Part shown: in pieces, positions 60,142 to 64,000 of the stretch
How the letters are laid out: the number at the start of each line of letters is the position of its first letter
Position numbering within the stretch: the first letter of the stretch is position 1
Source of the DNA: Azospirillum sp. 47_25
GTDB lineage: Bacteria > Pseudomonadota > Alphaproteobacteria > RF32 > CAG-239
Direction: 5' to 3'
DNA length: 64,000 nucleotides
Assembly: GCA_001917125.1 (NCBI GenBank)
Contig: MNTU01000018.1
Location: 12,678 to 76,677 of the forward strand
The notes under the pieces: generated by a model
The model's input: only the letters and a program-made list of their open reading frames with translations
Told to the model about the DNA's origin: nothing
Database searches by the model: none
Program-made: the position numbers and the translations under genes

Positions 60142-60976
60142 GGCGTTCTCCTTTTACTTGTTTTTTATAGACGATGGCTCCGGTCGGGCAAGCAGCGGCC
60201 AGTTCGGCGCCAAAACGGGCGGGAGAAACAGTGTCAGGAATATAAGAAAGATTGTTTTCAATCGTGATGTCGGTACAGATTTTAACACATTTTTGGCAGG
60301 CAATGCAGGCCGCAGAACAGTTTTTGCGGGCGGCAGCCCCTTTCTGGTGATTGCGGCAGGCAACGTAAACCTGCTGGTTTTCCTGACTTATCGGGCGAAT
60401 CTCGAACAGCTTGCGCGGGCAGACATTAACACAGGCGCCGCAAGATGTGCATTTATCGGGATTAATAACCGGGATGCCGGTTTCCGGGTCGAGATGCAGT
60501 GCGTCGAAACGGCAAACTTTAACGCAGTCGCCAAAACGCAGGCAGCCATCGGGACAACCGGAACTTCCGGCTGAAATCAGGTTGGCGACGCGGCAGTTGC
60601 CTAAGCCGGAATAAACAGTTTTATCCGGCGCGTTTCGGCAGGTTCCGTTACAACGCAGAACGGCGCAGGTTTCGGCTTTTTCCGCCGCTGAGAAACCTAA
60701 CAGAGCGGCAACGCCCTGCATAACACTTCTCCCTCCTACCGGACAGTAAAGTTTGGCAAAGGTCTTTTTATCGGCGGCGGCACAGGCGTTGGCAAAATCC
60801 CGGCAGCCGGCTTTGCCGCAAGCCCCGCAATTGGCCTGAGGCAGCAAGGCGTCAATTTTGTCGGCCAGCGGATTATTTTCAACGGCAAATTTTTTTGCGG
60901 TGAAATAGAGAACAACGGCGGCAGCCGCGGCTATCAGGCCGACAATCAGAACATTTAACCAGATAATCTCCGTCAT
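60131..60976 (-). CDS. rnfB: RNF complex subunit RnfB (ferredoxin-like)
   Basis: The protein has 281 residues: an N-terminal helix (WLNVLIVGLIAAAAAVVLYF), a four-Cys Fe-S domain (LPQANCGACGKAGCRDF), then ferredoxin-type [4Fe-4S] motifs (CTSCGACVNVCPRKL; CIACQKCVKIC) and a further Cys cluster. It takes electrons from reduced ferredoxin. The start at 60976 has AAGAG upstream. Confidence 0.95.
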   Translation of the reverse strand: MTEIIWLNVLIVGLIAAAAAVVLYFTAKKFAVENNPLADKIDALLPQANCGACGKAGCRDFANACAAADKKTFAKLYCPVGGRSVMQGVAALLGFSAAEKAETCAVLRCNGTCRNAPDKTVYSGLGNCRVANLISAGSSGCPDGCLRFGDCVKVCRFDALHLDPETGIPVINPDKCTSCGACVNVCPRKLFEIRPISQENQQVYVACRNHQKGAAARKNCSAACIACQKCVKICTDITIENNLSYIPDTVSPARFGAELAAACPTGAIVYKKQVKGERHDA

Positions 60977-61063
60977 AAAGCAGCTCTTTCTGTTAATCAA
61001 AATTGTCAGAATCTTAGCATGAAAGTTATATAAGCCAAAGAAATTTTGCCATTACTCCCCAAT

Positions 61064-61477
61064 TTATTCCTCTTTCAGGCGGAAAGCATAGCGGGAGAGC
61101 AAGCGCTTTTTCATGGCTGCAAGCAGCAGATAATAAGGAACAAGCACGGCAAGAGCTCCCACGGCGGCAGCAGTTTCGTCGGCGGTTGCTGCCAAAATTG
61201 CAAATAAGCTGCCGAGAACCAATATCAAGGGCAAAATATAAGCATAAAAGACGGACCACCACCCCAGGCGGCTGTCCATTAAAACGGTTACACGGCTGCC
61301 GGGTGCATATCTTTGCGGATTGTCGGTTTCAACCAGAATGTTTCTGGAGCGGCAATCGCTGACGGTGCAGTTTTCCTTTAACCGGCAATGCAGACAGGCC
61401 GAAACGCTGATAACCGTTACTTCGACCCGGTGCGGCAAAATGCGGCTGACTGTTCCTTCCCGGGTGAAAATTGTCAT
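61064..61477 (-). CDS. rseC: RseC/MucC-family SoxR-reducing-type protein
   Basis: The 137-residue protein has the Cys-rich N-terminus ACLHCRLKENCTVSDC and two helices (VFYAYILPLILVLGSLFAILA; AAAVGALAVLVPYYLLLAA). RseC family members accompany RNF/RSX and are thought to help reduce or assemble it. It overlaps apbE by four bases. Confidence 0.9.
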   Translation of the reverse strand: MTIFTREGTVSRILPHRVEVTVISVSACLHCRLKENCTVSDCRSRNILVETDNPQRYAPGSRVTVLMDSRLGWWSVFYAYILPLILVLGSLFAILAATADETAAAVGALAVLVPYYLLLAAMKKRLLSRYAFRLKEE

Positions 61478-62502
61478 TTGTTTTCCAGGAGTTTCTGAGC
61501 TTCATCGGATAGCAAGGCCCGAAAAGCGTTATTGTCTTCACGGATGAAAAGAACGACGGCCAGATTGTTTTCGTTGGCAAAGTTAAGCCCTTTTCTTTCA
61601 CCCATGGCCATAATTGCCGTGGCCAGAGCGTCCGCATGCATGCAGCTTTTATGGAAGACGGTGGCCGAAGTCAGACTGTGCTCGACCGGATAGCCGGTTT
61701 TGGGCGAAATGGTATGAGAATAGCGTTTGTCGTTATAATAAAAGAAGTTGCGATAGTCGCCGGACGTGGCAACGGCAAAGTCTTTCAACCCGACAACGTA
61801 GGCATTCTCATAGTTTTGGGTATTGGGTTCAACGACAGCCACATTCCAGCCTTTGCTCTCTTCCGAACGGTTTCCGCGGGCTTTGACTTCGCCGCCGATT
61901 TCGACGATATAGTCGGTATAACCATTGTCATCCAGCAAGGCGGCAACGCGGTCAACGGCATAGCCTTTGGCCAGGGCTGACAGATTAAGCTTGACGTCGG
62001 GAATGCTCTTTTTAACCCGGGTATAATTGCCGTTAAAGCGCAATTTGTCAAAGCCGGTTGACTTGAGGGCCTCCTTGATTTTTTCGTCGCTGGGCACGCG
62101 TTTGCTGCTGCGTGTTGTGCCGAAGCCCCAGAGATCAACCAATTTGCCGACCGTGGGGTCAAAATTGCCATTGCTTTCAACATAGGTTTTGCGGGCGTCT
62201 TTCAAAACTTCGGACATTTCAGGCGAGAGGTCAATCCATTCGCCGCTGTCGTCGTTGTTTATGCTGCTTATTTCCGAACTGCTGTCAAAAACCGACATTT
62301 CTTTATTGATGCGTTGAAGTTCGTCTCTGATTGCATTATGTAATAAGTTGTTTTCTTTATCAGTGCGGATTTTGATGCGGTAGTAGGTGTTCATCGTTTC
62401 GCCGGACATAACCTGATAAGGCTGCCGGGTGCGGATATAATAGACAACGGCGGTAACGGCAGCGGCGAGAAAGAATAAATATTTGAGCAATCTTGATTTC
62501 AC
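61474..62502 (-). CDS. apbE: FAD:protein FMN transferase
   Basis: This 342-residue enzyme attaches FMN to Thr residues of RnfG and RnfD. An N-terminal helix anchors it on the periplasmic side. Motifs: MSVFDSSSEISSIN, LNLSALAKGYAVDRVAALL, VEIGGEVKARG and HTISPKTGYPVEHSLTSATVF, with the Mg-binding Asp in HADALATAIMAMG. As the first gene of the rnf operon, it directly supplies the cofactor-loading step. Confidence 0.95.
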   Translation of the reverse strand: MKSRLLKYLFFLAAAVTAVVYYIRTRQPYQVMSGETMNTYYRIKIRTDKENNLLHNAIRDELQRINKEMSVFDSSSEISSINNDDSGEWIDLSPEMSEVLKDARKTYVESNGNFDPTVGKLVDLWGFGTTRSSKRVPSDEKIKEALKSTGFDKLRFNGNYTRVKKSIPDVKLNLSALAKGYAVDRVAALLDDNGYTDYIVEIGGEVKARGNRSEESKGWNVAVVEPNTQNYENAYVVGLKDFAVATSGDYRNFFYYNDKRYSHTISPKTGYPVEHSLTSATVFHKSCMHADALATAIMAMGERKGLNFANENNLAVVLFIREDNNAFRALLSDEAQKLLENK

Positions 62503-62614
62503 GGTTTGAACCCTTAAAAATTTAATAAGTCTGTTTCATGATTTTACTTTAAATAAAAACTACACTACTATTTTCATCAGTATCAGCTAATGCATCTTAT
62601 GAAAGGTTAAAATA

Positions 62615-63379
62615 ATGAGCGATAAAATAGATAAAATAAAATCTATGGCGGATAGTGAGAAATTTAAAGCCGCCGTGCTTAAAATCAAGGATAATTTTAA
62701 GAAGTTTCAAGAATTGTGTACAAAACTTTACCGCAAGGCCTTTGTCGGTTTTGACGCGGCAGGAAAGAAGCTTCATCAGGCCGGCATTTCGGCGAATTCG
62801 GTTACGATTACCGGGTTTGTTATCGGCCTGCTGGCAATTAATTTCCTTTCCATGGGAATGTACGGCTTTGCTTTGCTCTGCATTCTTATCAACCGTGCCT
62901 TTGATGCGCTGGACGGCTCGATTGCCAAATATGCCGGCAAAACGGATTTCGGCGTTTTTCTTGACGCGGCGCTTGATTATATGTTTTATGCCGGGGTCAT
63001 TTTCGGCTTTGCTTTGGCTCACCCGGCACAGAATGCCGTAGCGGCGATTTTCCTGCTGTTCGGTTTCACCTCCGCGGCGGCCGCCCTGCTCTCTTATGCC
63101 GTTATCGCTTATAAGAACAATGCGCCGAAACTGCCGGAAGTCAGCCAGTCGCCGTTTTATCTGGGCGGCGTTGCCCAAGGTTCGGAAACGCTGGTGGCTC
63201 TGATTGTGCTTTGCCTGATTCCGGGTTTGTTTATGCCGATTGCGATTATTCTGGGCTGTCTGTCGTTTGTTAAGGCTTTGAGCGTTATCGTCACGGCTTA
63301 TTATAACTTTGTTATTGCCGCACGGCAAAAGGCCGAGCCGAAAAAAGAGGCAAAGGAAAAAACGCCTGATGCGCAGTAG
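62615..63379 (+). CDS. CDP-alcohol phosphatidyltransferase-family protein
   Basis: The 254-residue membrane protein has the catalytic pattern DALDGSIAKYAGKTDFGVFLDAALD, that is DG-x2-A-K(usually R)-x8-G-x3-D-x3-D. Lys in place of Arg is a tolerated variant. It should join a CDP-linked lipid to an alcohol in phospholipid synthesis; the specific head group is not clear. AAAGG lies before the ATG. It starts divergently from apbE. Confidence 0.85.
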   Translation: MSDKIDKIKSMADSEKFKAAVLKIKDNFKKFQELCTKLYRKAFVGFDAAGKKLHQAGISANSVTITGFVIGLLAINFLSMGMYGFALLCILINRAFDALDGSIAKYAGKTDFGVFLDAALDYMFYAGVIFGFALAHPAQNAVAAIFLLFGFTSAAAALLSYAVIAYKNNAPKLPEVSQSPFYLGGVAQGSETLVALIVLCLIPGLFMPIAIILGCLSFVKALSVIVTAYYNFVIAARQKAEPKKEAKEKTPDAQ

Positions 63380-64000
63380 AATCTTTGGTCTGCTTTGTTT
63401 TCTTCTGGCTGCTCTGACCTGTTCGGGTCAGAGCTTTGCCTTGGTTATGGGAGCCAGAACCGATAAGGTTTCGGCCGATGTCTTTACTTCAGCCGATGAG
63501 CTTAATCCGCAAGCCGGAATCGATTTGCTGCTGCGGCTGCAAATGCATAACGGCTGGCACACTTACTGGTCTAATCCCGGTGATGCCGGGCTGCCGACCG
63601 GCATTAAATGGTCTCTTCCCGAAGGTTATGAAATTGAAACCCGGGAGCAAAGCCTGCCGCAAAAATTTGTTGTTGACGGGTTGGTTCAATATGGCTATGA
63701 CCAAACGGCTTATTGGAAGTTTCGTCTGAAACCCAAAGGGAATCCGATAAAAAAATACGGTGCGGAAGATTTTCAGGCAACCGTTTCCTGGCTGGCGTGC
63801 CGGGAAGAATGTATGCCGGAGACGGTCAAAATATCGTTCAGTCTGCCGATTGTTGAACAAATTCCCGAGATTCCTCAGATTTGGCAGGATGAAGTTTTGA
63901 AAGCGAGCAACAGTTTTCCGGTAAAAACATCCTGGCAGTCCCGTTATGAAATAGCCGACGGCAATCTGTTGATTGATTTGAAAACGCCAAACCATAATTT
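63369..64000 (+). CDS. DsbD-like protein-disulfide reductase, N-terminal part (cut by the window end)
   Basis: A signal peptide (RSRIFGLLCFLLAALTCSGQSFA) leads into an N-terminal DsbD/ScsB domain: LLLRLQMHNGWHTYWSNPGDAGLPTGIKWSLPEGY and the disulfide pair WLACREECMPE. The membrane and thioredoxin domains would follow beyond base 64000. It overlaps the phosphatidyltransferase gene by 11 bases. A perfect hairpin (CTCTGACC/GGTCAGAG near 63412-63433) lies inside the signal-peptide coding region. Confidence 0.8.
   Translation, partial: MRSRIFGLLCFLLAALTCSGQSFALVMGARTDKVSADVFTSADELNPQAGIDLLLRLQMHNGWHTYWSNPGDAGLPTGIKWSLPEGYEIETREQSLPQKFVVDGLVQYGYDQTAYWKFRLKPKGNPIKKYGAEDFQATVSWLACREECMPETVKISFSLPIVEQIPEIPQIWQDEVLKASNSFPVKTSWQSRYEIADGNLLIDLKTPNHN

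Noticed and set aside
63412..63433. Terminator between the phosphatidyltransferase and DsbD-like genes
   Set aside because: The perfect hairpin lies inside the DsbD signal-peptide coding region and only three T follow, so it is noted but not called.

Overview
The window looks like chromosomal DNA of an alphaproteobacterium. Inferred from gene content, not proven, it is probably an uncultured host-associated or gut fermentative lineage. The evidence is a Gram-negative envelope gene set (MltB, RlpA, PBP5-type DacA, OpgG, SppA, outer-membrane barrel), a GatCAB amidotransferase, a tmk-holB-tatD-metallo-hydrolase cluster as in Alphaproteobacteria, a candidate recA SOS box close to the alphaproteobacterial GTTC-N7-GTTC type, and an RNF electron-transport operon beside fermentation-type enzymes. 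Base composition is moderate, with AT-rich intergenic regions.

Layout. 1-0.75 kb and 11.9-12.5 kb carry two copies of a module: a small HTH-like gene preceded by a promoter, a structured RNA and a terminator. 0.8-11.9 kb: sugar MFS permease; envelope genes mltB-rlpA-dacA; tmk-holB-tatD-MBL hydrolase-DHH phosphoesterase-CatB-like acetyltransferase-iron alcohol dehydrogenase. 12.5-12.7 kb: REP-like palindromes. 12.8-18 kb: metG, a membrane-anchored nuclease-fold protein, TrkH and two small genes. 18.1-26.8 kb: recA and yihY (minus strand), fabI, sppA, gatC, a small membrane protein, gatA, gatB. 26.8-27 kb: a large imperfect palindrome. 27-36.7 kb: PfkB kinase, NUDIX, ZIP transporter, tRNA-Ser(GCU), a class A beta-lactamase, opgG, DUF4236, GNAT, NUDIX, a TPR-methyltransferase, rpsD. 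36.8-41.75 kb: a 790-residue membrane protein and yejE-yejF.

41.75-50.35 kb is the most unusual part: an apparently complete 8.6-kb prophage of a tailless, membrane-containing double-jelly-roll (PM2/corticovirus-like) phage. It has a repressor with an inverted-repeat operator; a replication initiator gene that contains its own iterons and an AT-rich stretch (lambda-O-like layout); overlapping early genes; a HerA/FtsK-type packaging ATPase; a P2-like major capsid protein; a run of small one-helix membrane proteins; a receptor-binding spike with a tail-collar domain and its chaperone; a SleB/CwlJ-type muramidase; holin-sized peptides; and a very basic DNA-binding peptide. It encodes no integrase. 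Its right end is a strong dif-like Xer site and its left end carries a matching half site just after the yejF stop, so I infer integration by the host XerCD system at or near the chromosomal dif.

50.35-56 kb: AT-rich DNA, a third member of the structured RNA family (plus strand), a lipoprotein, a membrane protein, an outer-membrane barrel, a family-5-like uracil-DNA glycosylase, three lineage-specific genes and an HD hydrolase. 56-62.5 kb: a complete minus-strand operon apbE-rseC-rnfB-rnfC-rnfD-rnfG-rnfE-rnfA, an order I associate with Bacteroidetes, encoding the Na+/H+-coupled ferredoxin:NAD+ oxidoreductase and its FMN-inserting enzyme. 62.6-64 kb: a CDP-alcohol phosphatidyltransferase and the start of a DsbD-like gene cut by the window edge.

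Main new-biology candidates: (1) the Xer/dif-integrated tailless prophage with an origin inside its initiator gene; (2) a structured RNA family seen three times, with compensatory base changes between copies.
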